Origin: Tridacna crocea
Taxonomy: Eukaryota > Mollusca > Bivalvia > Cardiida > Cardiidae
Assembly: GCA_943736015.1 (NCBI GenBank)
Contig: OX031070.1
Span: forward strand, 41,316,173-41,380,172
Direction of reading: 5' to 3'
Length of the DNA: 64,000 nucleotides
The notes beneath the pieces are model-generated. The model was not told where the DNA came from, did not search any database, and saw only the letters and a list, made by a program, of their open reading frames with translations. Position numbers and translations under genes: made by a program. Of this stretch, positions 1 through 10,569 are shown in pieces; positions within the stretch are counted from its first letter, which is position 1, and each line of letters starts with the position of its first letter.

Positions 1-405
1 CTTTATAATCATTCAGGCCTTTGAAAATACTGTTGGATAAGAAAAGAAAAGGCCGATGTCCATCGTTTTCTTCCTTTCCTGCAGTATATTTGACTCTGAG
101 ACAGATATGCTCATAATTATGACACACCTTTAGTCTGCATAATTGTGCTTTCAGTATGGAAGAGTGTAAAATTTTACGTCCTGTAAAGAGTTCATTATCA
201 TTGTAAACATTTTTTCCGATGAAAGCCACTGGACCAGAGTTTAAATGAAACTTCACATAAGTGATTGTAAGGTTGTTCTTCAAATGTTCATCTCTGTTTC
301 ATGGATAGGTCACAGAATCTAAAAATAGATTTGAAGACTGAAAATTTTCTATGGTCCGAGCACCAAGGTCTTTACTGAAGGGTATATTTTGATTTCTGTT
401 TTCAG
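1..405. other. left edge, no coding seen
   Basis: AT-rich sequence without a clear exon or repeat apart from the candidate acceptor at its right end. It would be intron if the exon at 406 is real. Confidence 0.4.
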
Positions 406-471
406 GCAATAAAAGCTGACAAAAGTGATGAATGGTTCGCTAAGAGAGGGAAGACAAAATCAAGTGCTTAG
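406..471 (+). CDS. possible last exon of an unknown gene
   Basis: A pyrimidine-rich tract ending in ttcag (401-405) precedes 21 open codons and TAG. The peptide is A-I-K-A-D-K-S-D-E-W-F-A-K-R-G-K-T-K-S-S-A. Its charged, Trp-containing make-up looks like a real C-terminus, but the stretch is short enough to be chance. Earlier exons would lie left of the window. I do not recognise the protein. Confidence 0.35.
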   Translation, partial: AIKADKSDEWFAKRGKTKSSA

Positions 472-644
472 ATTTTTTTGTTGTTATTTCTCTTTATGTA
501 CAGCGTGCAATTACTTTTTCTGTGCTTAGCCATATAGTTTAACAGCAATGGTGATTGAAATTTCTTACTCCAAATAATCAGAACTACTAAACTATAACTT
601 AGCTGAGCAGCTTAAATGGAGATGGACAGTTCAAGCCTTGGAGT

Positions 645-848
645 TTAACCATTTACCATATAATCCAGTATTGAATGACCGGGAAGCACAACACTTTCGA
701 AAACATTGTGGGGAAAATGAGAAAATACTGGCACCCAGCATTTTCTAATTTCACCACGATGTTTTCAAGCATTTTAGTGACAAATCCCTTGATTTGAGTG
801 TCATTTGATATATCATGTGCAAATGCTTTTAATTTAGACAACTCTTAA
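645..848 (+). mobile_element. TTAA-MITE, old copy
   Basis: TTAA at both ends; the arms and hairpin are diverged (loop region ggcacccagc). It shares its right TTAA with the next copy. Confidence 0.75.
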
Positions 849-1078
849 CTCATTACCACACAATCCCTACTTTTGACTACCCCGAGAAAGAAGCCTTTGG
901 AAAACATTGTGGGAAAAGAAGAAAATGCTGGTAACCAGCATTTTCTCCTTTTCCCACAATGTTTTCTACCCTTCACAAAATAAATTTCAGATTTTTTCAG
1001 TCACTTTTTTTTTTTTGTCATCTGCGAATGCTTCCGATTCGGACAAGCCTAAAATTTTGTTGTTTGGTAATGAGTTAA
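845..1078 (+). mobile_element. TTAA-MITE subfamily A
   Basis: Starts ttaactcattaccacacaat and ends tttggtaatgagttaa; central hairpin with loop gctggtaaccagc. Chained to the preceding copy. Confidence 0.9.
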
Positions 1079-1118
1079 TTGTTGTCTGATGAAGACTGTA
1101 ACACCAGTACCTGGATTA

Positions 1119-1510
1119 TACTTTACCACATAATCCTGACTTTCAACCACCCTCAGAAAAAAGCTTTTTGAAAACATTGAAGGAAAAGGAGAAAATGCCA
1201 GCAATTTTTGAGCCATACTTGAATTGTCGTCTTAAAATGCTTTCGATTTGGACTGGTCCAAAATTTTGTTGTTTGGTAAAGACTTAAGTGATTCAACTAT
1301 GGGCACTTTGAAAATAAGCTAGATATAGTTTATGCGAAGAGAAAGGGTTCACAGAAAACAGAGAAAGTGCTGATAAGCAGTATTTTCTCCTTTTACCTTC
1401 ATGTTTTCTGTCCCATCGAAGCTAAATCCTTAGTTTTGAGCAACTAAAAATTTGTTTTCTTCAAATGCTTTCAAATTTGGGAAAATCTGAAATTCACTTG
1501 TCTGTTAATC
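1119..1510 (+). mobile_element. two decayed TTAA-MITE copies
   Basis: One copy spans about 1119-1287 with half its hairpin lost; a second runs from about 1325 to 1510. Recognised by the arm words gaaaacattg and aaatgctttc. Confidence 0.6.
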
Positions 1511-1735
1511 CTTTACTCCATAGATACTCATTTTAACGTATCAACAACAGACAGCTTTTGAAAACATTGTGGGAAAAGGAGAAATTGCTCATGATGAGCA
1601 ATTTCTCCTTTTCCCACAATGTTTTCCACTCAGTCAGATATTTATATCCACATTTGTCCATATTTTTGACATCATATCTTTATTTGCTGCTGAAATGGAA
1701 GAGCCTCAAATTGGCATATCAGGTAAAGGGCTAAA
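1506..1735 (+). mobile_element. TTAA-MITE subfamily D
   Basis: Arms differ from the main type (ctccatagatactcatttt; right arm tttgtccatatttttgacat), but it has the same outer hairpin stem with core ttgctcatgatgagcaa. A sister copy is at 42012-42241. Confidence 0.8.
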
Positions 1736-1911
1736 GACTTAAAAAATTGCAGAGATCTATTTCTGTTGGTGGGATAAAACATAAAAGTTGAAGATCTGTT
1801 GATGAGGTCTAAAGAAAGATAAAATCGTGTAGACAGTACCCTTATTCTTCCTTTATTTCCACACATTGTAGGCCTTATTGTTAGAGTTTGAATCAGAAAG
1901 GCTGAGCCAAA

Positions 1912-2160
1912 GTACATGTAGTTCAGTGGATAGCGTACAGGACTTGAGAAAAGGAGGTCGCTGGTTCGTTCCTGACTCGACCAATTTCTTTCCGAGGATT
2001 AATGATTGTCATTGTGACAGGATTCATTTCTCTCTCACCATTGATAACCATTGTTTCTGTGATGTTGGAAAGCAGGCAGAGGCATGGAAAAAATATTGTG
2101 TGGAGTACTGATAACAGAAACTGATGGAAAGCATGAATAGGTGCACTGGCCGCAGGGATA
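1912..2160 (+). mobile_element. tRNA-derived SINE
   Basis: The head has a box A-like tagttcagtggatagcg and a box B-like ctggttcgttcc. The body ends with aaagcatgaataggtgcact, also seen in the SINE copies at 16108 and 28663. Confidence 0.75.
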
Positions 2161-2814
2161 TATGGCATTTTCTCATTTTTCCGTTCTTTCTTGCTTCTCC
2201 GTTCATGTACTAAAGCGGAAGGAATAAGTGCACGTGACGTTTTGTTCAACCCTGGTTCTATTCTACTCTACCAGATATTATGAATAACATCCTAACCTAC
2301 ATCGATACCATTTTTCTATCGAATAAGACACAAAAATATGCAACAAAAGAGAGTCATTTTCACAATTTGAAAGAAATATTTCATTAGATACAAAATAAAG
2401 CAAATTTTCAATGTTTTTCAAAATCAAATACGCCTAAAAGGGTTGTGTTTACCCTTTACTGTGAGTAAGCTTGTCTGTCTGAACCAGAGTGTAGAATATT
2501 TATCAGTCTTTAGCTATCGGTCTTGACATTCAATCAAATGAATGGAAAAATGAGAAAGTTGCCATACTACCCTGGTTGGCGAGGTAGGTTTGAAAAAATC
2601 CCCAGATGGAACCTTTTGATGCAAGTTGTAGGGTCTTTTTTCAGTTACAAGATTGATTCAGATTTTATATTTGATCATTACACGAAAATTTTGATTCCTT
2701 GACTGAAAACGTGAATTTTGTGAGCTTATTTACGCTTCGGTGAAGGGAGAAAGGAGAACACAGTATAACTGAAATAGTGTTGAAAACTATGTTGAACACC
2801 ATACAGCAAATCAA
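2161..2814. other. no gene or clear repeat seen
   Basis: AT-rich stretch with no exon signature that I could support. The end at about 2760-2814 (tgaaatagtgttgaaaac) resembles SINE tail sequence and may be its remnant. Confidence 0.4.
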
Positions 2815-3054
2815 TTAACTCATTACCACACAAGCCCAAATTTTAATGACCCTAGAAAGAAGTCCTCTGAAAACATTATGGGAAAAGGAGAAAACGCTGG
2901 TAACCAGCATTTTCTCCTTTTCCAACCATGTTTTCTACTCTATCAATCCCAAATTCCATCTTTTGAGCTACATGTACATGTATGTTTAAATTGTGGTCTG
3001 CAAATGCTTTCAATTTGGACAAGACTATTATTTGCTTGTGTGGTAAAGAGTTAA
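2815..3054 (+). mobile_element. TTAA-MITE subfamily A/B
   Basis: TTAA at both ends, left arm cacaagcccaaattttaatg, hairpin loop gctggtaaccagc. One stem mismatch (tccaacc) near the right shoulder. Confidence 0.88.
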
Positions 3055-3077
3055 TTGAATCGGGAAGAACAGTAAGT

Positions 3078-3305
3078 TTAACCCTTTCCCAAACAAGCCC
3101 TGGTTTTTACATGTCTGCAGTAAAAGTCTTCTGAAAACACTGTGGCAAAAGGAGAAATTGCTCATAATGAGCAATTTCTCCTTTTCCCACAGTGTTTTCT
3201 ACCAGTTTTGAGAACTTTCTGGCATTTTCTCCAAATCTAAAATTGTCGTCTGCAAACTCTTTTGGTTTGGAAGAGTCCAAAATTTGTCGTTTGGGAAGGG
3301 GTTAA
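3078..3305 (+). mobile_element. TTAA-MITE subfamily C
   Basis: Type C ends (ttaaccctttcccaaacaag and ggttaa) with core ttgctcataatgagcaa, a perfect inner palindrome. The left shoulder reads cactgtggca. Confidence 0.9.
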
Positions 3306-3631
3306 ACCAGATATCTGGTCATACTCCTTCATTTATTTTTTAGAATTGACTCGCTTTTAATTGTTAGAGAGATATTCACACAGAATTAGAGAGGTATGGG
3401 TGATTGTAAAATACTAAATATGACCATATGTAAAATTTCTTGTTAAAGATTCATTGATGTAAACATGCTTCTGCATTATTCAGTTAAATAAATTTATCAA
3501 AACAGAAATATGTTTTTCACATTATACCTACTTCCTGTAGGAAGTACATTTTTAGTACATTTATGTATTTACAAACAAATGTGTTATTGCTATGACATAA
3601 CTGGAATAATGTTGAAAGTGATATATAACAC
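3306..3631. other. no gene or clear repeat seen
   Basis: AT-rich sequence between two elements. It contains a short inverted pair, tacttcctgtaggaagta, at about 3527-3545. Confidence 0.4.
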
Positions 3632-4066
3632 TTTATTTCATGCTTTCCAATAGGATATCGAGAAATAGCAGTGAAAATATTTTTCGATCTTACACTTATA
3701 CCGATTTTCACGTTCTTGTTGCCTGGGTAAATTGCGCGTGCCTAACAACCAGATGGGAAATATGATGTCATATATCTTACATTTCTCGCGCTTGACGTAA
3801 CATTGCTATGCAGGAGGGGTACACCACGGGGAATAAGGGAAAAGAACTGTACTGAATTTTGATAAAGCTCCTCCCAGAAAGGGTTAAAAGCATAAAATAA
3901 ATAGAATATTTGTTTTTTTCGGTGAAAGATCGAAATATATTTCATCTCGTGAACACCATCGGTAATATTTTCACTCCTGGCTGCACCACTCGTGAAAATA
4001 TTACCGATGGTGTTCACTCGATGAAATATATTTCGATCTTTCACCGAAAAAAACAAATATCCTCTA
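3632..4066 (+). mobile_element. long foldback element family 2, copy a
   Basis: About 435 bp. It begins tttatttcatgctttccaat and ends caaatatcctctat. The right half is a stem of about 70 bp per arm built on ggtgaaagatcgaaat and gaacaccatcggtaatattt. Other copies: 8111-8564 and 58581-59026. Confidence 0.85.
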
Positions 4067-4254
4067 TATCTTTAGGCAAGGCATTTCAGAATGAAACCTA
4101 GTATTCTGTTGAAATCCAGGACAGACATGAGTAAGTAAGCAGCTCCCTTGGTATAGGTTAAATGAATGTTAAATAACATGAAAACTATCTAATGTGAAGT
4201 GCCAGGCAGTTGTAAAAAGTTTTCAACCAAAAAATCCAGAGTTCTAAAGACTGA

Positions 4255-4376
4255 AAAAGAGAAAGAAAGCTTTTCAAAATTGTTGGAAGAGGAGAAAATG
4301 CTGGTAAGCAGGCTATTGTTACTGCCTTTCCAAAAACAAGCAGTTGTCTTGTTAGCATTAGACTCTTAACCCTTAA
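4255..4376 (+). mobile_element. TTAA-MITE fragment
   Basis: Truncated copy with half a hairpin (gaggagaaaatgctggtaag), followed directly by the next intact copy. Confidence 0.5.
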
Positions 4377-4600
4377 CTCTTTACCAAACGACAAATTTTG
4401 GACTTGTCCAAATTGAAAGCATTTGCAGACGATAAAATAAATGTGAATCAAAAATTGAAATTTTATTTGGAAAGGGTAGAAAACTTCGTGGGAAAAAGAG
4501 AAAATGCTGGTTACCAGCATTTTCTCCTTTTCCCACAAAGTTTTCAAAGGCTTTCTTTATGAAGGTCGTTAAAAGTCGGGATTGTGTGGTAAAGAGTTAA
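4373..4600 (-). mobile_element. TTAA-MITE subfamily B
   Basis: TTAA at both ends. In this orientation the long arm (accaaacgacaaattttgg) comes first. Stem shoulder is cttcgtggg/cccacaaag, a change made on both sides of the palindrome. Confidence 0.9.
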
Positions 4601-4693
4601 TCAAACAATCCCTGATTTTTACGACCTAGAAGAAGAAGCCTTCTGAAAACATTGTGGGAAAAGGAGAAAATGCTGGTTATCAGTTCCTTTTGC
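4597..4693 (+). mobile_element. TTAA-MITE, right half missing
   Basis: Shares its left TTAA with the previous copy and breaks off in the hairpin at ctggttatcag. Confidence 0.7.
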
Positions 4694-4769
4694 AATCTAT
4701 GTTACAGCAGACTATAGATTTCTACTTAACCATTAGGCTGCTGGGCACAGTTCTAGTTCCTTCTAAGGA

Positions 4770-4823
4770 CAGTGCAGATCAAGATCAGACAGCACAGAAC
4801 ATGCAGTCTGATCTTGGATCTAC
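4770..4823. repeat. short hairpin repeat (agatcagac family)
   Basis: Imperfect palindrome gcagatcaagatcagac ... gtctgatcttggatctac. Related copies occur near 11793, 13238, 17000, 18375, 42932, 49870 and 54751. Confidence 0.65.
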
Positions 4824-4912
4824 AACAATCCGATTTTGGATTAGGGCAACCTCTCTCCCGGAAAATTAAAAAAATACTTTGTATTAGCAATACCTGGGTT
4901 TTCATTTTCGGC

Positions 4913-5141
4913 TTGACCCTTTCCCAGACAACAAACTTTTGGATTAGACCAAATTGAAAGCATTTGCAGATGACAATTCAACTCTTGCTGAAAAGATGAT
5001 TTCTGTCTATGATAGGGTAGAAAACATTGTGGGAAAAGGAGAAAATGCTGGTTACCAGCATTTTCTCCTTTTCCCACAATGTTTTCAAAAGGCTACTATT
5101 CCAGACCCGTAAAAACCAGGGATTGTTTGGGAAAGGGTTAA
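4913..5141 (-). mobile_element. TTAA-MITE subfamily C2
   Basis: Left end mutated to TTGA. It has the C2 marks: agatgatttctgtctatgat in the long arm and cagacccgtaaaaaccaggg in the short arm. The 66-bp hairpin is perfect. Confidence 0.9.
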
Positions 5142-5287
5142 AATGTTTCATTCGACTTCTTTTACAGGATGAGGATTTAGAAACACTGAGATAAAATAAA
5201 AAGTTTCTAGTAGTAAACAATTTCTCCTTTATTTCTACATTATTTTGGCCTAAAGAATTATGGGGTAAGTATATATGAAAGAGTCGC

Positions 5288-5466
5288 ATAAAAAATGTGG
5301 AAAAAGGAGAAAATGCTGGAAACCAGCAATCACCTCTTCATTTTTGTACAGAGGATGACTGAACAGGTTCATGAAAGCGCAGCAGAAAACATTTCGGGAA
5401 AAAAAGAGAAAAAAATTACAGCTATTATGCATTTTCTCTTTTTTTCCAAGATGTTTCCAAAAGCCC
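5288..5466 (+). repeat. two decayed MITE hairpin cores
   Basis: One half core at 5292-5330 and one diverged core at 5388-5466 with a longer loop. The flanking arms are not recognisable. Confidence 0.5.
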
Positions 5467-5577
5467 TGGGCTTGCAAAAATACAAAATCATAGAACAGAA
5501 CAGAAGTTTATTACAAGTACATAGTTGTACCGACATAGTCACAAAAATTATCATTTATAAACAATTAATTATATAAT

Positions 5578-5695
5578 AATGCACACAAGCTTTCGGCAAT
5601 ACAACCGCCTTCTTCTAGTGTGATCCTGTGATACAATCACAGGATCACAATAGAAGAAGGCGGTTGTACCACTGAGAGCTCGTGTACACTATTAT
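5578..5695. mobile_element. foldback element family 3, copy a
   Basis: Arms about 45 bp each: caaccgccttcttctagtg opposite agaagaaggcggttgta, with tgatcctgtgatacaatcac at the turn. A second copy at 29890-30065 has a longer loop. Confidence 0.8.
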
Positions 5696-5850
5696 ATACT
5701 TAAAAGTTACATTTCTCAAGAAGAGGATATATTATGATTTATAATCATGAAATAATACGAGGTCTAGAGAGCGTAATCATGACACAGGATGGTCCTAGGG
5801 CATACAGAAATGAGAATGGCTGACCTGGGCCGAAACTTTTCGCAGATGCT

Positions 5851-6084
5851 TTAACCCATTAGCACAGAATCCCTACTATTGACGCCCCTGCGAAAAAAAA
5901 AGCCTTTAGAAAACATTGTGGGAAAAGGAGAAAATGCTGGTAACCAGCATTTTCTCCTTTTCCCACAATGTTTTCTACTCTTCACAAAAAAAAAAAATCA
6001 AATTTTCAGTCACTTGTATTTTATTGTCTGCAAATACTTTCGATTTGGACAAGCCTAAAGTTTTTTCGTTTGGTAATGAGTTAA
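5851..6084 (+). mobile_element. TTAA-MITE subfamily A beside the fibrinogen-related gene
   Basis: Intact ends and perfect hairpin with loop gctggtaaccagc. It lies 74 bp downstream of the fibrinogen-related stop and contains an AATAAA on that gene's strand. Confidence 0.9.
6020..6025 (-). terminator. candidate polyadenylation signal AATAAA inside a MITE
   Basis: The minus strand carries AATAAA 133 bases after the stop of the fibrinogen-related gene. It lies in the long arm of the TTAA-MITE at 5851-6084, so the element may supply the gene's 3' end. Confidence 0.35.
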
Positions 6085-6157
6085 GTCCCCTTTTCACAGA
6101 GCATGGCTCATATATTTGTGTCTTTTTCGTGTATTAGTGGGAATCGATACCATAAGG

Positions 6158-7252
6158 CTAACGCATTTTCATTTCGACACGCTTTAGAGCCTCACCCCAG
6201 CCTTTCCAGGAGTACCAAACCATACCTTCAGTCAGTATTCTCTTTCCACAGCGGCTGTACGGCTGGGTCAATATTGCAATGCCACAGTCGTTATACCACC
6301 AGCCACCTTTGAAGATCGATGCACAGCTACCGTCGCCTAGGTCGTTATCAGAATCAAACGTACTAAACTGCATTCCTACATGCCTGAGGAGTGATTGACT
6401 TTTATTCATAAGAGAGTCCCCAGCGGTTCCACTGTACCCACTCACATGTAGTCTATATTTGTCTGACTCAGGCCCAACTTGGAATTCATCATATATGGCA
6501 AACGCTGTATTTCCATCAAAATCTTCCATATCTATTCTCAGTTGTACCGGTCTTTCCTTTGTCAACTTGTACAACAACTCGTTTCCCGCCCAAAATTCGC
6601 CGTCCGGACTCCCGAATCCGTGTTTATAGGCTATCCAAGGACGAGTGAAGTTCACAGAACCGTCTTGACGTCTCATAAACACAATCCATCCACCGCCATC
6701 CGTATCTTGATCACAATATACAGTTACATTTGACATAATTAACTCTAGATAGAGAATATAGACCCCGCTCTCCGGTGCAGTCGTGCAATTTGTGTTGATA
6801 ATAGGAACCGTAGTTATCTCGGGTTTTACGGTTGTTTTTTCGGGTTTTACTGATGTTTTGCAATGAAGCAAATGTTCGTCTATTCTATCAGTGATCGTTC
6901 TCATAAAGGCAGTAATGTTCTTGTGAAGGTCCTCTATCGAATCTCTGATTGATCGTAGCTCTTGATTGATCTTTTCAGAGACAAATGCTTCGATGAAGCT
7001 GATGTTACTGTTCGCCTTGGTCATGTTCTGTCTTCCGTCATGGTCCATCACTGGTGGGCAGATTATTTTATTGACAGATACACATTGGCCACAATCTTCG
7101 ACCGCCGGTACTTTGGGTTGGTTACTTTTGTCAAACAATTCTGTTATATCCTTCCTAACAAAAGACATGTGGTCCTTGAAAGGTACAGTCTTGGAGCACG
7201 GGGCTGATATAACTGCGATGAAAATAACAAAACGACAATTCACGATTTCCAT
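6158..7252 (-). CDS. secreted fibrinogen-related domain protein
   Basis: A single open exon of 364 residues. A hydrophobic signal peptide (about 1-19) is followed by a short Cys-containing region (C54, C57, C65), a helical, probably coiled-coil stretch (about 85-130), a Thr/Pro-rich linker (about 132-155) and a fibrinogen C-terminal domain (156-364). Domain marks are C156-C180, D-G-G-G-W at 185-189, F-W-A-G at 220-223, the calcium-type D-S-D-N-D at 300-304, and C310 with W-W-Y-N-D-C ending at 323. Several N-glycosylation sequons are present (for example N76, N112, N175, N201). The family works as secreted lectins or pattern-recognition proteins in mollusc blood and mucus. The usual pocket after N-D-C is altered (G-I-A-I-L-T-Q), so ligand choice is uncertain. 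It lacks introns and has no visible partner gene. Confidence 0.9.
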   Translation of the reverse strand: MEIVNCRFVIFIAVISAPCSKTVPFKDHMSFVRKDITELFDKSNQPKVPAVEDCGQCVSVNKIICPPVMDHDGRQNMTKANSNISFIEAFVSEKINQELRSIRDSIEDLHKNITAFMRTITDRIDEHLLHCKTSVKPEKTTVKPEITTVPIINTNCTTAPESGVYILYLELIMSNVTVYCDQDTDGGGWIVFMRRQDGSVNFTRPWIAYKHGFGSPDGEFWAGNELLYKLTKERPVQLRIDMEDFDGNTAFAIYDEFQVGPESDKYRLHVSGYSGTAGDSLMNKSQSLLRHVGMQFSTFDSDNDLGDGSCASIFKGGWWYNDCGIAILTQPYSRCGKRILTEGMVWYSWKGWGEALKRVEMKMR

Positions 7253-7333
7253 ATTGAAAAAGAATGTGTATGTAAATATCTTCTGCTCTGTACAACGTCA
7301 GATTAAATTCTGCTGCGCAAAACTGTCGGTCGT

Positions 7334-7343
7334 GAAATTATAA
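7334..7343 (-). promoter_or_regulatory. TATA-like box upstream of the fibrinogen-related gene
   Basis: On the minus strand the sequence reads TCTTATAATT, about 85-90 bases before the start codon. The position allows a short 5'UTR, but in AT-rich DNA such a match can arise by chance. Confidence 0.25.
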
Positions 7344-7344
7344 G

Positions 7345-7759
7345 AGAGTACTAAAACAAGAGATTTGACAGTTGATACATGCTCACCTGGCTTTGTATTT
7401 AGCAAAGATTCTCAAGAACATTCATTGTCTTATTCACCGGAGTTTTCTACATTTGAAAGTGACACTGCTTCTGATTGGCTAAATTATTTGGTACGATTCC
7501 TTTAAGTTGTTGTTGCACACAAGTGGTCGATCTTCTTTATTTGCTCTACCAGAGTGTTACCTTAAACCCTAGTCTGCATTTGTCAAGCGCCCCCTAGATG
7601 TGACCTCGCCACAAAAATAATCGTTTTAGCCTTCTCGAAAGATGCATCGTTAACACATAAAGTTGCTAACATGATGCTGGTCGGTTGACAATGGGTGATG
7701 ATGATACTGACCACGACACGATGATGTTGATGATGATGACTACGATGATGATGATGATG

Positions 7760-7791
<32 letters not shown>

Positions 7792-8110
7792 GACATTTGA
7801 TCATTCCTTATAATCTATTATTACAGACCACAATCATACACCCGTGGAAATAATTCTTTTTCTTTATTTTTAACGACGTATATAACAAATGTTTGCGCGC
7901 ATCCTACCGCGCACATATTTTTGTTGTGGATATTGAATCAAAATAGCACCTATGCACTTTTTTGCACATAATGGTATAACTATTGGTACACTGAAACAAT
8001 TAGCGCTTTCTTATGGTAGTAATTGTGAAGAAAAACAAATCTTTGATTTTTTCACGGAGAGATGATTGAAATGCTGCTGACAAGGTGTTACACACCGAAC
8101 AAGGAAACAA
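7345..8110. other. spacer with a half foldback and microsatellite
   Basis: 7390-7500 is a half copy of foldback family 1 (cttctgattggctaaatt). The (GAT)n/(CAT)n array follows at 7737-7793. Nothing else recognisable. Confidence 0.5.
7737..7793. repeat. GAT/ATC trinucleotide microsatellite
   Basis: Runs of gatgat switch mid-array to catcat, so the array is itself an inverted repeat. Confidence 0.95.
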
Positions 8111-8564
8111 ATAGAGGATATTTGTACTTTTCGGTGAAAAATCGAAATTTATTTCATCGAGTGGACACCATCGGTAATTTTTTTCACTCTTGGCGCAGCC
8201 ACGAGTGAAAATATTACCGATGATGTTCACGAAGATGAAATAAATTTCGATCTTTCACCGAAAAATACAAATATTCTATTTATTTCATGCTTTTAACCCT
8301 TTCTGGGTGGAGCTTTATCAAAATTTAGCACAGTTCTTTTCCCTTATTCCCCGTGGCGTACCCCTTCCGCATAGCAACGTTACGTCAAGCGCGAGAAATG
8401 TAAGCTATATGACGTCATATTTCCCATTTGGTTGTTAGGCACGCGCAATTTACCTAGGCAACAAGAACGTGAAAATCGGTATTTTCACTGGTGGTACCAG
8501 TATAGGATCGAAAAATATTTTCACTGCTATTTCTCGATAATCCCACCGGAAAGCATGAAATAAA
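8111..8564 (-). mobile_element. long foldback element family 2, copy b
   Basis: Inverse orientation to the copy at 3632: begins agaggatatttgtac and ends aagcatgaaataaag. Stem intact with a few mismatches. Confidence 0.85.
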
Positions 8565-9482
8565 GACAGGAAATTTACATTTGTGGAAGTATAGCTGCTT
8601 CCACTTTGAAAATTATTGTTGAAAAAAGAGAAATCTCTCTCATTGAGCAATTTCTGCCTTTTCAGACCATGTCTGCGGAGCTTATATCCTATTTTTTTTT
8701 TTTTCCTTAAAAAAATAACTTCCATAGTGACCGTCAACCTTGTTTTGTGACAAAATAAGCAAGGATAGATGCCATTTTCATTTTTTTTTTTCCTATTGTT
8801 TAGAATGATAAATACCTAAGTGTGGAAATTTTGATAAAATTCTGTCCGTTAGAGATTATGTATTTTTTTAAGATTAGCCCATAATTCGGCCAAATTATTT
8901 CCCTTTTTGACTCAGCGATCTATATAGCTTATAACATGCATATCTGTACATTTATAATTGCTCAAAACCAGGCTTTCATACATAAATAGTTTGTGCAGAA
9001 ATATATGAATTTTCAATAAAATGATGTATATTTGTATTTTATTCATAATGTTGACGGACTATTCGAGAAAAACGCTTTAAATCCAGTATAAGCTGAATTT
9101 TGGAACTGTATATAACTATTTTAAAGACAGATTTTTCAGAAACGAGCACGATAATCCAAATCGTTTTTAATGTAATCTGCTAGAGACATGATGAGCTAAT
9201 GTATGTGCAAAGTTTTAAAAAAATTAGTCCGTTAGAAAAAATTGTCAAATACGTCCCTAAATCTAACGTTGGAGTTTTTAAAACCCCTTACACTCTTATT
9301 TGTATCGCGCAAGAAAACAATAGCAGTTTTCAGATCCCCAATGCTGAAAATAAACCAATAAAACGAAAGTAAATGGAGAAGCACAGTGTGTAGGACCCGC
9401 ACTGAGTAAGCTACAGCGAGAGTAGTTCCGGTGCAATGCAGAGAAATTACCCTCCCTACAATATAACGTAAAAGAATAAACC
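8565..9482. other. no gene seen
   Basis: AT-rich sequence. A decayed hairpin core (gagcaatttctgccttttc) is at about 8620-8690. The rest shows no exon or repeat that I recognise. Confidence 0.4.
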
Positions 9483-9682
9483 GGGGCCCGTATTCACCAA
9501 CCATTCTTGAGAATATTCTTAGTCTTATTCTCCACCGTTTTCCAAATTTGTAAGTAACACAACTTCTGATTGGCTAAACCGAATGGTTTAGCCAATCAGA
9601 AGTTGTGTTACTTACAAATGTAGAAAATTCTGGAGAATAAGACCAAGAACGTTCTTAAGAATGGTTGGTGAATACAAGACTG
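9483..9682. mobile_element. foldback element family 1, copy a
   Basis: Nearly full-length palindrome of about 200 bp: gtattcaccaaccattcttg opposite aagaatggttggtgaatac, turning at gctaaaccgaatggtttagc. Other copies: 36175-36372 and 39804-40009. Confidence 0.88.
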
Positions 9683-9850
9683 GGTCATTATTCTACTACT
9701 TAGAGGAATGATCCCAGAGGGTTATTTCTCTACGTAGAACAATGACCCGGGTCATTGCTCTACGTAGAGAAATGACCCATGGGTCATTTCTGTACTTAGT
9801 GAAATGATCCATGGGTCATTTTATAGGGAAGGGTCATTTCTCTGCATTAC
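9683..9850. repeat. minisatellite of self-complementary units
   Basis: About four to five degenerate units of gggtcatttctctacgtaga, each partly palindromic (tctacgtaga, gacccgggtc, gacccatgggtc). Confidence 0.8.
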
Positions 9851-10569
9851 ACCGGCACAATGTGATTTTTTTCATGGAGCTATCTTTTTTCAGCCGGTCA
9901 GAACTTACCCAATATTCAAGATAACGACAGACATTAAATTATTAACGGAACAGAAATGTACGTAGGCAATACAATGCTTAAATTTTCAAGACGTCACCAT
10001 TGACGTCAGTGTAGACGTTTTTTTTTTTTTCTTTTGAAAATATCGTACACTTTTTAATATCGAGTCCGAGTAAATACATTTATTTTATTAATTTTCAAAT
10101 AACTTTCTTAATCACAGTGTCAATTTTTAGCTCGCAATAGCTTAGACACAAGGTTTAAAATATATGTAAAAACATTGGGATATCGTACTTGAATGAAATA
10201 TCTATGCCGACTCACGCTACATCTTTAAATCTGTCTAGTAGAGCTTGTTTTAACCAACAAAACTGACCTACTTATATTAAGAAAAAAAAAGGAGATGTAG
10301 ATCTACTTAAGATTGAAAAAAATAAGAGCCACGCTCTGGCAAAAGGGGGCTTATTGCATCTCTGTAATGCATTATACCGAGCAAGTCATCACGTAATTAT
10401 GGATCCATAAAAATTCATCTTTTAAACAAGCGAATGAATCAAGAGGTAGAATGGCCCCTTAACAAGCAGGAAAATCATCAATAACAAAAAATAACGACCC
10501 ATGTTAGCCTGCGCAATCCTTGCAGTCTGACATGGATCGTTATTTTTTACAGATGCATTCATCCCCGTT
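9851..10569. other. spacer with small inverted repeats
   Basis: No gene seen. The start (tttcatggagctatcttttt) recurs in inverse order near 32875-32905. A small foldback at about 10485-10555 pairs aaaaataacgacccatg with catggatcgttatttttt. Confidence 0.45.

Noticed and set aside
7583-7804. Minus-strand frame with long Asp and His runs
   Set aside because: It is the GAT/CAT microsatellite in translation.
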